NCBI GenBank assembly: GCA_036676455.1
Contig: JAKFCW010000011.1
Span: forward strand, 124,001 to 188,000
Source of the DNA: UBA4093 sp036676455
GTDB lineage: Bacteria; Cyanobacteriota; Sericytochromatia; S15B-MN24; UBA4093
Length of the DNA stretch: 64,000 nt
Direction of reading: 5' to 3'
Shown here: positions 41,552-49,805 of the stretch, in pieces
Position numbering within the stretch: the stretch's first letter is position 1
Layout: each line of letters starts with the position of its first letter
Notes under the pieces: model-generated
What the model saw: only the letters and a program-made list of their open reading frames with translations
What the model was told of the DNA's origin: nothing
The model's database searches: none
Made by a program: the position numbers and the translations under genes

Positions 41552-42916
41552 CTAGAGCGCCGCCACCTGCTCGAAGTAGCGCATGAAGGCCTTCATGCCG
41601 CCCTCGGCCATGCTCCAGTCGAAGTTCTCGTTGGGAGCGTGGTAGCCATGCTCGGGAAGCGAGAGCCCGATGAACATGATGGGGCAGCCCAGGTGCTTCT
41701 GCATGCTGACCACGGCGCCGATGGAGCCGCCCTCGCGGATGAAGGCGGGGTTGGCACCGAAGCCGAAGCGCAGGGCCGTCCGGATGGCGTCGGAGTAGGG
41801 GCCGTCCATCGCGCCCTGGTAGGGCTCCAGGGATCCTTCCGGATCCAGGACGACATCGGGGTTCTTCTCCTTGACGAAGTCACGGACCATGGCGAGCACG
41901 TCGGCGGGTTTCATGTCGGGAACCAGGCGCATGCTGACCTTGGCCTCGGCCCGCGGGGGAACGATGGCCTTGACGCCGGGGCCCGTGTAGCCGCCCACCA
42001 TGCCGTGGACCTCGAAGGTCGGGCGGGCCCAGATGCGCTTCATCACCTCGAGGGGATCGGTGACCCGCAGGCACTTGAGGCCGTGGGCGCGCTGGAACTC
42101 GGCCGTCTCGAAGCCGGAGGCGAGGAAGCTCAGCTCCTCCTCGGGCGAGACGGGGTTGACGTGATCGTAGAAGCCGGGGATCTTCACGTTGCCCGTGCGG
42201 GCGTCGTAGATCTCGCTGATGAGCTGGCAAAGCTCGCCGATGGGGTTGCGCGCGGCGCCGCCGGTCAGGCCCGAGTGGACGTCCTTGGTGCCGGTCTCGA
42301 GCAAGAGGCGGAAGCCGACCATGCCCCGCAGGCCCAGGGGCGCGGCGGGCTTGTCGCGGCTGATCCAGATGGTGTCCGAGACCAGCACGGAATCCGTCTT
42401 CAGCGCGTCGGCGTGGGCCTCGAGGAAGGCCTCGAAGTGGGGGCTGCCGATCTCCTCCTCGAACTCCCAGACGAAGCGGATGTTGAGCGCGATGCCATGC
42501 TTGCGGGCGAGCATGGCCGCGAAGAAGGCCGCCAGGGCAGGACCCTTGTCATCCGTGGTGCCGCGCCCGCGATAGGTGTCGCCGTCCTGGGTGAACTTGA
42601 AGGGCTCGGACGTCCACTCGGGCTCGTTGGCGGGCTGGACGTCGAGGTGGTTGTAGATCGTGAGGGTGCGCGTCGCCTCGGGATGGCGGAAGTCGCCGAC
42701 CACGACGGGGAAGCCGTTGGTCTCGTAGATCTTCGCATCAGCGCCGTGCGACTCGAGCAAGCTCAAGGCCCACTCGGCTCCGCGGCGGATGTCCGGGCGG
42801 TACGCGGGGTCCATGCTGACGGTCGGGATCTCCACGATCTCGGCGAGTTTGCGCTCGTACTCGGCGCGCAGGGCGGTGATTTCGTTTTGCAAGTGATCCG
42901 GCTGAAGCTCGATCAT
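41552..42916 (-). CDS. M20 family metallo-dipeptidase
   Basis: 454 residues. Zinc-ligand motifs occur in order: NHLDVQP (His and following Asp region), RGTTDDKG (bridging Asp), WEFEEEIGS (general-base Glu pair), VLVSDT, and a C-terminal His in EHGYHAPNE. A dimerisation lid domain sits at ~210-330. This layout matches Xaa-His/carnosinase-like dipeptidases and related amidohydrolases. AAAGGA is six bases before ATG. The enzyme is probably cytosolic and releases amino acids from dipeptides. Confidence 0.94.
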   Translation of the reverse strand: MIELQPDHLQNEITALRAEYERKLAEIVEIPTVSMDPAYRPDIRRGAEWALSLLESHGADAKIYETNGFPVVVGDFRHPEATRTLTIYNHLDVQPANEPEWTSEPFKFTQDGDTYRGRGTTDDKGPALAAFFAAMLARKHGIALNIRFVWEFEEEIGSPHFEAFLEAHADALKTDSVLVSDTIWISRDKPAAPLGLRGMVGFRLLLETGTKDVHSGLTGGAARNPIGELCQLISEIYDARTGNVKIPGFYDHVNPVSPEEELSFLASGFETAEFQRAHGLKCLRVTDPLEVMKRIWARPTFEVHGMVGGYTGPGVKAIVPPRAEAKVSMRLVPDMKPADVLAMVRDFVKEKNPDVVLDPEGSLEPYQGAMDGPYSDAIRTALRFGFGANPAFIREGGSIGAVVSMQKHLGCPIMFIGLSLPEHGYHAPNENFDWSMAEGGMKAFMRYFEQVAAL

Positions 42917-43072
42917 GGGGAATCCTTTCTAGGGTGCCGCTGTCCCCCCGATCATACCACTCCAAGCGGCTCATGGAGCCAAACAAGCCCCCATTCTCCG
43001 CTGATGCCCGCTCCTCCGCTATACTGGAGGCTTGGATGCAGTCGCACGATGACTCACGGGAAGGAGTGCCCC

Positions 43073-43894
43073 ATGGCCATGGTTCCCATGCTCACCCTCA
43101 ATGACGGCCGTCAGATGCCGCAGCTGGGCCTCGGCGTCTGGCAGGTGGGCGACGACGAGGCCTACCGGGTCGTCTCGGAAGCCCTCGAGACGGGTTATCG
43201 TGCGGTCGACACGGCGGTCATCTACGGCAACGAGGTCGGGGTCGGCAAAGGCATCCGGGCTTCGGGGCTGCCGCGCGCCGAGGTCTACGTCACGACCAAG
43301 GTATGGAACTCGGAGCATGGCTACGATGCGACGCTGCGGTCGATGGACGAGAGCCTCCAGCGCTTGAACATGGATTACGTGGACCTGTACCTGATTCACT
43401 GGCCGGCCCCCAGCCAGGATCGCTATGTCGAGACCTGGCGGGCCCTGGTTCGGCTCAAGGAAGAAGGGATCGCCCGCTCGATCGGCGTCTCCAACTTCAA
43501 GATTCCGCACCTCCAGCGGATTCTCGCAGAGACCGACGTCTTGCCTGCCGTCAACCAGGTCGAGTTACATCCGTACTTTCAGCAACATGAGATCCGCGCC
43601 TTCAACGCCGCCCACGGCATCGCGACCGAGTCGTGGAGCCCGCTGGCGCGCGGCCAGATCGTCGGGGACCCGGTGTTCCAGGCGATCGCCGACAAGCACG
43701 GCAAGACTCCCGCCCAGGTCGTCATCCGCTGGCACCTCGACAGCGGCTTGATCGTCATCCCCAAGTCGGTCACCCCCTCGCGCATCCGTGAGAACTTCGA
43801 CGTCCTGGACTTCCACCTGGACGCCGATGATCTGGCCGCCATCACCGCGTGCGATCAGGACCGGCGGATCGGACGCGATCCAGATACCCTCTAG
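43073..43894 (+). CDS. Aldo/keto reductase
   Basis: 273-residue TIM-barrel NADPH-dependent reductase of the AKR3/AKR5 type (2,5-diketo-D-gluconate reductase-like). The tetrad is visible: Asp and Tyr in DTAVIYGNE, Lys in VTTKVWN, His in LIHWPAP. Cofactor-binding VIPKSVTPSRIREN is near the C-terminus. ATG 43073 has AAGGAG six bases upstream. A second ATG two codons later is possible. The substrate is unknown. Confidence 0.94.
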   Translation: MAMVPMLTLNDGRQMPQLGLGVWQVGDDEAYRVVSEALETGYRAVDTAVIYGNEVGVGKGIRASGLPRAEVYVTTKVWNSEHGYDATLRSMDESLQRLNMDYVDLYLIHWPAPSQDRYVETWRALVRLKEEGIARSIGVSNFKIPHLQRILAETDVLPAVNQVELHPYFQQHEIRAFNAAHGIATESWSPLARGQIVGDPVFQAIADKHGKTPAQVVIRWHLDSGLIVIPKSVTPSRIRENFDVLDFHLDADDLAAITACDQDRRIGRDPDTL

Positions 43895-43915
43895 CTCCGC
43901 AGAGGGGTTTCTGGC

Positions 43916-44356
43916 CTAGCGTGTCGACCTCGAGAGCATGTGCGCCTCGAGGCGGATCTCCGTGCCCGTCAGGGCCTTCGAGACCGGGCAGGCCTTCTTG
44001 GTCTCCTCGGCGATCGCCTTGAAGGTCGCCTCGTCCAGCCCCGAGACCTCGACCTCGGTCAGCAGGTCGATGCTCGAGATGGCCCAGCCGCCGTCCTGCT
44101 TCTCAAAGTGAACCTTGGCGTCGGTCTTGATGCGCTCGGGCGCCTGAGCCGCCTTCGTCAGGCCGCTCGACAGGGCCATGGAGAAACAACCGGCCAAGGC
44201 CGCTCCGATCAGCTCCTCGGGGTTGGTGCCGGGGGCTTCTCCCATGCGGGTCTGGAAGGAATAGGCCCCCTCGTATGCTCCGCTGCCGAGGCTCATCTTG
44301 CCCTGGCCCGTCTGCAAGTCGCCTTCCCAGACCGCGTTCGCCTTCCGATATGGCAT
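43916..44356 (-). CDS. OsmC family peroxiredoxin
   Basis: 146-residue thiol peroxidase that reduces organic hydroperoxides. The two redox Cys lie in AALAGCFSMAL and ETKKACPVSKAL, with the conserved NPEELIGAA just before the first. Start 44356 (MPYRKANAVW) follows GGAGGG and matches the usual N-terminus. Convergent with the aldo/keto reductase; both fit carbonyl and oxidative stress defence. Confidence 0.94.
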   Translation of the reverse strand: MPYRKANAVWEGDLQTGQGKMSLGSGAYEGAYSFQTRMGEAPGTNPEELIGAALAGCFSMALSSGLTKAAQAPERIKTDAKVHFEKQDGGWAISSIDLLTEVEVSGLDEATFKAIAEETKKACPVSKALTGTEIRLEAHMLSRSTR

Positions 44357-44582
44357 CTCTCGCCCTCCTCGCGTGCGCCTTCCGCTCCGGTACGCGGGAG
44401 GATACCAGCCCCGGGGGGCGGACACAGCAACGAAGCAGGGATCTGAAGGGCAAATCGAGCGGCAATGCGGCACATGTTCCGTAATTTTTACCGTGCCGAG
44501 GCTCGTCAAAGCTGACTAGCATGGGAATAGACCTATCTAGAACTATTTTTCCAGGGGTTCTTCAATTAGAAAGGCACGCGCC

Positions 44583-46373
44583 ATGGCCAAGCTGGCTGAC
44601 AAGTACCGCATCACCGATCGCAACCTCGCCCTGCGGAAGGGCTTCCTGCGGTTCGGCGAGGAGGATATCCGGATCCTCGCCCAGCTCGCCGACTGGGCGG
44701 AGCGCAAGGCCGACGCGATCTCGCGGGAGTTCTACGACCACCAGTTCTCTTATCCGCCGACCGTCGCCTACTTCGAGGGGCAGGCTCGCCGCCGCGGCAC
44801 GAGCATGGAGGAGCTGCGGCGCCGCCTGGAGCGTTCCCAGGCCGGCTACTTCCGGCAGATCTTCCAGGAGGCCGCAAACGGAGGGGCTTATGGCGCCGAT
44901 TACTTCGCCACCCGCCTCCATGTCGGCGGCCTCCACAACGAGATCAACCTCCCCCTGAAATGGTACATGGGCGCCTATCTGAGCTACTTCGACCTCGTCC
45001 GCAAGTACCTCAAGGCCAGCTTCCCGCTGCGCCGCGGCTTCCGCGAGAAGGCCGAGCGCGCGCTTTCCGCCGTCTTCAACTACGACATGCAGGCCGTCAC
45101 CGACTCGTTCTTCTACGACTACCTGGAGTCGATCGGCCTGGATCTCGCGCGGATCACCGTGCCAAACCCCGACCATGACCTCTCCGAGCACTACGCCGAG
45201 ATGAAGGCCGTCGTGCGCGGCACCATCAGCGAGACCGTCGAGACCACGCGCGTGCTGGAAAGCAGCATCGCCCGTCTGATCAGCGAGCTGGGTCAGGTCC
45301 AGCAGGCGATCACGGCCATCGCGACCGCCTGCGAGCAGGTGGAAGGGCGCACCCGGACCCTCACCGACAACGTGGACACGACTTCCAGCAACCTCGCCGA
45401 GATGGCCGGCAGCATCCAGCAAGTGGCTAGCAACTCGGAGACCCTTTCCGCCTCGGTGAGCCAGACCTCGGCCAGCATCGAAGAGATGGCCGCATCGGTC
45501 CAGCAGGTGGCCCTCAACGTCGAGGACGCCAACCGCGAGGCGGAGCGCTCCGCCGCCGTCGCCCAGGAGGGGCGCTCCTCGGTGGAGCAGACGATCTCCG
45601 GCATGACCCAGATCAACCGCGCCATGAACGAGGTCCTGACGGTCATCTCCGGCCTGGGCAAGTCCTCCGAGGAGATCGGAGCCATCATCTCGGTGATCGA
45701 CGACATCGCCGAGCAGACCAACCTGCTGGCCCTGAACGCGGCCATCGAGGCGGCGCGCGCCGGCGAGCACGGCAGGGGCTTCGCGGTCGTCGCCGACGAG
45801 GTGCGCAAGCTCGCAGAGCGCTCGGCCAAGGCCACCGGCGAGATTGCCGCCCTCATCAAGGGCATCCAGAAGGAAACCGAGCAGGCCGTATCGAGCACCC
45901 AGCAGGGGGCTGCCGCCATCAACGAGGGGACCGGCCTCGCCCAGAAGGCCGGCGAGTCCCTTCGCGACATCGTCACCTCGGTTTCGCAGGTCTCGACGCT
46001 CATGGGCCAGATTCGTCAGGCCACCCAGGAGCAGAGCCGCGCGGCCGCTCAGATCGCCGATGCCGTGACCTCCATGAACCAGCTCACCCACTCGGTCATG
46101 GGAGCCACCCAGGAGCAATCCAGGGGCTCCGAGCAGATCGTCCGGGCGGTCGATTCCGTTTCGGCGATCGCCCAGGAAGTCGCCTCTGCCACGCACGAGC
46201 AGCGCGACGCCGGAGCCCGGGCGCTCACGGCCGTCGAGAGCATCAGCCGCCTGGCGCGCGACGTCGACCGGAAGTCCCAGGACCTCGCAGAGGCCGTCGC
46301 CTACTTCAAGGTCGACCCACACGCGCTGAGCCTGACCGTCCCGACCGCCGGAAAGGCCGGCGCCCGACCCTGA
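44583..46373 (+). CDS. Globin-coupled methyl-accepting chemotaxis receptor (HemAT-type)
   Basis: 596-residue soluble receptor. A protoglobin sensor domain (about 20-180) has proximal His118 in VGGLHNEI and the adjacent KWYMGAY, so it should bind haem and sense oxygen. A helical linker follows, then a signalling domain with the hairpin tip EQTNLLALNAAIEAARAGEHGRGF and a long coiled coil. No membrane segment, as in Bacillus HemAT. It is flanked by its own promoter region and terminator. It implies a chemotaxis machinery elsewhere in the genome. Confidence 0.94.
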   Translation: MAKLADKYRITDRNLALRKGFLRFGEEDIRILAQLADWAERKADAISREFYDHQFSYPPTVAYFEGQARRRGTSMEELRRRLERSQAGYFRQIFQEAANGGAYGADYFATRLHVGGLHNEINLPLKWYMGAYLSYFDLVRKYLKASFPLRRGFREKAERALSAVFNYDMQAVTDSFFYDYLESIGLDLARITVPNPDHDLSEHYAEMKAVVRGTISETVETTRVLESSIARLISELGQVQQAITAIATACEQVEGRTRTLTDNVDTTSSNLAEMAGSIQQVASNSETLSASVSQTSASIEEMAASVQQVALNVEDANREAERSAAVAQEGRSSVEQTISGMTQINRAMNEVLTVISGLGKSSEEIGAIISVIDDIAEQTNLLALNAAIEAARAGEHGRGFAVVADEVRKLAERSAKATGEIAALIKGIQKETEQAVSSTQQGAAAINEGTGLAQKAGESLRDIVTSVSQVSTLMGQIRQATQEQSRAAAQIADAVTSMNQLTHSVMGATQEQSRGSEQIVRAVDSVSAIAQEVASATHEQRDAGARALTAVESISRLARDVDRKSQDLAEAVAYFKVDPHALSLTVPTAGKAGARP

Positions 46374-46389
46374 CGCCAGGTCCGTCAAT

Positions 46390-46428
46390 GGAACCCGGGG
46401 CCGAATCATCGGCCCCGGGTTCCGTGTT
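46390..46428 (+). terminator. Terminator after the HemAT gene
   Basis: Perfect 14-bp arms GAACCCGGGGCCGA (46391-46404) / TCGGCCCCGGGTTC (46409-46422), loop ATCA, weak T-tail CGTGTTG. Confidence 0.8.
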
Positions 46429-46497
46429 GCTTACGGATGCCCTTCGGCTGGAAGCTGGTAGGCTGAAGCGTAGAGCCTTCGCCCTTCGGAGCCTGCC

Positions 46498-48654
46498 ATG
46501 CCGACACCCGCCCCTCCGCAGCAGCGCACGCCGCCCAAAGCTCGGTACAGCTTGGAACCCGGACACTTCAGTCCCCTGGGAGCCACGCCGGACGCCGAGG
46601 GCGTCAACTTCTCCATCTTCTCCCAGAACGCCACGGCCGTGACCTTCCTGCTCTTCGACGCTCCCGAGAGCACGCAGCCGATCCTGGAGATCCCGCTCGA
46701 CCCGCTCCACCACAAGACGTTCTACTTCTGGCACCTCTACCTGCGCGGTTTACGTCCCGGCATGCTTTACGCGTACCGGGTGGACGGCCCCCATGAGCCC
46801 GAAGTAGGCCACCGCTTCGATCCCCGCCGGTTGCTGATCGATCCCTACGCCCGAGGCGTCGATACGACGCTCTGGAGCCGCGAGCGGACCATGGCCGGCG
46901 AGGACGGGCTGACATGCGGCATGCGCTCGGTCGTGGCGGAGACCTCCGGCTACGACTGGGAGGGCGATCGCCCCCTCGCCCACCCCATGCGCGAGACCGT
47001 CATCTACGAGCTCCACGTCGGGGGCTTCACCCGCTCTCCGTCTTCCGGCGTCCAGCATCCCGGCACCTTCCTCGGCGTCCTATCGAAGATCCCGTACTTG
47101 AAGTCCCTCGGCGTGACCGCCGTCGAGCTGCTGCCGGTCTTCGCCTTCGATCCCAACGAGGTCTCGCGCCGCGATCCCTTCACCGGCGAGCCGCTCACCA
47201 ACTACTGGGGCTACAGCACCGTCAGCTACTTCGCCCCGCATGGCGGCTACGCCGTCTCGGAGCCCGTCCGCGAGTTCCGCGACATGGTCAAGGCCCTCCA
47301 CCGAGCCGGCATCGAGGTGATCCTCGACGTGGTCTTCAACCACACGACCGAAGGAGACCAGCGGGGGCCGACCCTCAGCTTCAAGGGCTTCGACAATGCC
47401 GTCTACTACCACCTCCAGCCCGAGGACCGTCGCTACTACCGGGACTACTCCGGCTGCGGCAACACGCTCAACTGCAACCACCCCATCGTGAACAAGTTCA
47501 TCATGGACTGCCTGACCTTCTGGGTGGAGGAGATGCACGTGGACGGCTTCCGCTTCGACGAAGGCGCGATCCTGACGCGCGGGGAAGACGGCAATCCGCT
47601 CGTCAACCCGCCGGTGGTCTGGAACATCGAGCTCTCCGACGCCTTCTCGCGCACGAAGATCATCACCGAGGCATGGGACGCCGCGGGACTCTACCAGGTC
47701 GGCTACTTCCCCGGCAAGCGCTGGGCCGAATGGAACGGCCGCTACCGGGACGACATCCGCCGCTTCGTCAGGGGCGACCGCGGACTCATCGGCAAGGTCG
47801 CCTCCCGGATCTCGGGAAGCGCCGATATCTACCAGGCGAGCAAGCGGTTCCCCATCAACAGCATCAACTTCGTCACCTGTCATGACGGCTTCACCCTCAA
47901 CGACCTGGTCACGTACTCCGAGAAGCACAACCTCGCCAACGGCGAAGGAAACCGGGACGGCGCCAACGACAACGACAGCTCCAACTACGGCTGGGAAGGA
48001 CCGACCTTCGATGCCGAGCTGTCCGAGTTGCGCAACCGCCAGGTCAAGAACTTCCTGGCCATCCTCATGCTCAGCCAGGGCGTGCCGATGCTGCTCTGCG
48101 GCGACGAGGTCCGGCGCAGCCAGCAAGGCAACAACAACGCCTACTGCCAGGACTCGCCCATGAACTGGCTCGACTGGACCTTGATGGATCGCCATGCCGA
48201 CGTGCTGCGCTTCACCCGCCGGCTCATCGCCTTTCGCAAGCATCACGGGGCCTTCACCCGGAGGCGTTTCTTCACCGGCGAGCTGAACGAGCGGGGCATC
48301 CCGGACATCGCCTGGCACGGCTGCAAGCTTGGCGCGCCCGGCATGGACGACCCCGCCTCAGGGGTCCTGGCCTTCACCTTGGGCGACGCGCACGACGATC
48401 TGCACGTCATGCTCAACATGGAGGACCAAGCGCTCGACTTCGAGCTGCCCGAGATTCCCGGCTGGGGCTGGTTCCGGGGCGTGGACACCTCGCTTTCGAG
48501 CCCCGATGACGTCTCCGAGCGCGGACAGGAAATCCGGGTCAGCACGCCGACCTACCGTGTGAACGGGCATACGGTCGTCGTCCTGCACTCCAGGCCGCTC
48601 GACGAGGGGGCGGCATGGAGCCTCCGGAGCATCCCGCTCTCGATCGCGACCTAG
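46498..48654 (+). CDS. glgX: Glycogen debranching enzyme / isoamylase family
   Basis: 718-residue GH13 enzyme that hydrolyses alpha-1,6 branches of glycogen limit dextrins. An N-terminal CBM48 domain (GATPDAEGVNFSIFSQNA) precedes the (beta/alpha)8 barrel. Conserved regions: DVVFNHT, nucleophile Asp in VDGFRFDEG, acid Glu in ITEAWDAAG and transition-state Asp in TCHDGFTLND. Length is normal for GlgX. Monocistronic between two terminators. It shows that the organism stores glycogen-type glucan. Confidence 0.96.
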   Translation: MPTPAPPQQRTPPKARYSLEPGHFSPLGATPDAEGVNFSIFSQNATAVTFLLFDAPESTQPILEIPLDPLHHKTFYFWHLYLRGLRPGMLYAYRVDGPHEPEVGHRFDPRRLLIDPYARGVDTTLWSRERTMAGEDGLTCGMRSVVAETSGYDWEGDRPLAHPMRETVIYELHVGGFTRSPSSGVQHPGTFLGVLSKIPYLKSLGVTAVELLPVFAFDPNEVSRRDPFTGEPLTNYWGYSTVSYFAPHGGYAVSEPVREFRDMVKALHRAGIEVILDVVFNHTTEGDQRGPTLSFKGFDNAVYYHLQPEDRRYYRDYSGCGNTLNCNHPIVNKFIMDCLTFWVEEMHVDGFRFDEGAILTRGEDGNPLVNPPVVWNIELSDAFSRTKIITEAWDAAGLYQVGYFPGKRWAEWNGRYRDDIRRFVRGDRGLIGKVASRISGSADIYQASKRFPINSINFVTCHDGFTLNDLVTYSEKHNLANGEGNRDGANDNDSSNYGWEGPTFDAELSELRNRQVKNFLAILMLSQGVPMLLCGDEVRRSQQGNNNAYCQDSPMNWLDWTLMDRHADVLRFTRRLIAFRKHHGAFTRRRFFTGELNERGIPDIAWHGCKLGAPGMDDPASGVLAFTLGDAHDDLHVMLNMEDQALDFELPEIPGWGWFRGVDTSLSSPDDVSERGQEIRVSTPTYRVNGHTVVVLHSRPLDEGAAWSLRSIPLSIAT

Positions 48655-48671
48655 CGCCTGCGTACGACAAA

Positions 48672-48691
48672 GGGGGCTCCGAAGAGCCCCC
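48672..48691. terminator. Convergent terminator between glgX and DUF5069 gene
   Basis: GGGGGCTC / GAGCCCCC with loop CGAA; the minus strand continues TTTGTCG. Confidence 0.75.
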
Positions 48692-48710
48692 TCGCCGATT
48701 GCGGCTTCGA

Positions 48711-49151
48711 CTACGCCAGGTTGGCGGGGAAGGGGTGGTTCTCCTCGAAGCAGATGAGCTGCGTCCAGCTCGTGAAGTTCTTGCCGGGCGCGGAGGCCTT
48801 CAGCGCCTCGGCGAAGTAGCCGGCCAACTCGGGGGCCACGGGGGCGGCCATGGCCTTGTAGTACTCGGCGACTTCCTCGGGAGTGCGCTTGGTCGCGTGC
48901 TCCATGACCCAGGCGGCGATCGCCTCGTCCTCGGCGCCGGACTTGATCAGCTCGCCCAGCGCCTCGGTGTCGAGGCCATAGAAGGCGATGAAGCGCTGAT
49001 CCGAGCCACAGGGATACGGCGAGTACTCACCGCGGGTACCCGCGAAGTGGGCGCGGGTCTTGTCGATCAGTCGGGGAAGCCAGAAGTAGCCCGCGATCGC
49101 ATCGAAGGGGCTACGGGGAAACTCGCGGGTCAAATCCAAAGCTTGCGGCAT
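48711..49151 (-). CDS. DUF5069 family protein
   Basis: 146 residues. The N-terminal pattern PRSPFDAIAGYFWLPRLIDKTRA is diagnostic for DUF5069, and a later segment, KNFTSWTQLICFEEN, is also conserved. Small soluble protein of unknown function. ATG 49151 follows AAAGGAT. Divergent from an HxlR-type regulator with inverted repeats between them, so it is probably that regulator's target. Confidence 0.85.
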   Translation of the reverse strand: MPQALDLTREFPRSPFDAIAGYFWLPRLIDKTRAHFAGTRGEYSPYPCGSDQRFIAFYGLDTEALGELIKSGAEDEAIAAWVMEHATKRTPEEVAEYYKAMAAPVAPELAGYFAEALKASAPGKNFTSWTQLICFEENHPFPANLA

Positions 49152-49239
49152 GGGGTATCCTTTCTGGAGTGAAGTAACGGGACAGGCATGGAACTCCCTC
49201 GTTGAGCGTTTCGCGGCCTGCGTTCGGCAAAAACAACGG

Positions 49240-49313
49240 ATCGACATGCCGTGTCGATACCTGATACTCTAAACCACTAGGCGGTAAAGTAAAGTAGGTA
49301 CCATTTAGTAACC
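49240..49313. promoter_or_regulatory. Candidate HxlR operators
   Basis: ATCGACA-TGCCG-TGTCGAT (49240-49258) is a perfect 7-5-7 inverted repeat. GGTACCATTTAGTAACC (49297-49313) is an imperfect one resembling the TAC...GTA operators of YodB/HxlR-type repressors. Both lie in the divergent promoter region. Confidence 0.5.
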
Positions 49314-49343
49314 ACCCTACCCCGCTGGCCAAGGAGACGCGCC

Positions 49344-49805
49344 ATGACGAAACGAGCCATCGAGGCCCTTTGCCCGATGAGCCAGCTGATGCAGCTGCTT
49401 TCGGGGCCCTGGACCATCTACATTCTCTGGGTGCTCGGCAAGAACGGGCCGACGCGCTACGGCGCTCTCAAGCGGCAGATCACCGGGGTCTCGAGCAAGG
49501 TCCTGACCGAGCGCCTGCGCATGCTCGAGGAGACGGGCCTGATCAGCCGCGCGTACGAGGCGACCATCCCCCCGCAGGTGACCTACGCCATCACCGAGCG
49601 CACGCTCGAGCTGACCCCGGTCCTCGACGAGCTGGCGGAGATCGCCCGCCACTGGTACGGCGAGGATCCCTGCCTGCCCTCGCTGAGCGACCTGAAGGCC
49701 AGCGCTGCGGCTAAGGGCGATGCTGCGGCTAAGCCCCCCCGAGCTCGGGACTCCCGGGCTCGGGCCACGGATGCTTCGGGTAGCGCCGCTTCAGTTCCTT
49801 CCTGA
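49344..49805 (+). CDS. HxlR family transcriptional regulator
   Basis: 153 residues. Winged helix of the HxlR/YodB type: CPMSQLMQLLSGPWTIYILW, then GVSSKVLTERLRMLEETGLI. Cys10 is at the position of the redox-sensing Cys in YodB/HypR. The C-terminal 35 residues are Ala/Lys-rich and unique, and overlap the convergent hrpB by 77 bases, so this tail may be a recent extension. AAGGAG precedes ATG. Confidence 0.9.
   Translation: MTKRAIEALCPMSQLMQLLSGPWTIYILWVLGKNGPTRYGALKRQITGVSSKVLTERLRMLEETGLISRAYEATIPPQVTYAITERTLELTPVLDELAEIARHWYGEDPCLPSLSDLKASAAAKGDAAAKPPRARDSRARATDASGSAASVPS

Noticed and set aside
44562..46409. 615-codon minus-strand frame opposite the HemAT gene
   Set aside because: It arises from third-position GC bias opposite a well-supported receptor gene; the product is a Gly/Asp/Leu-rich artefact.
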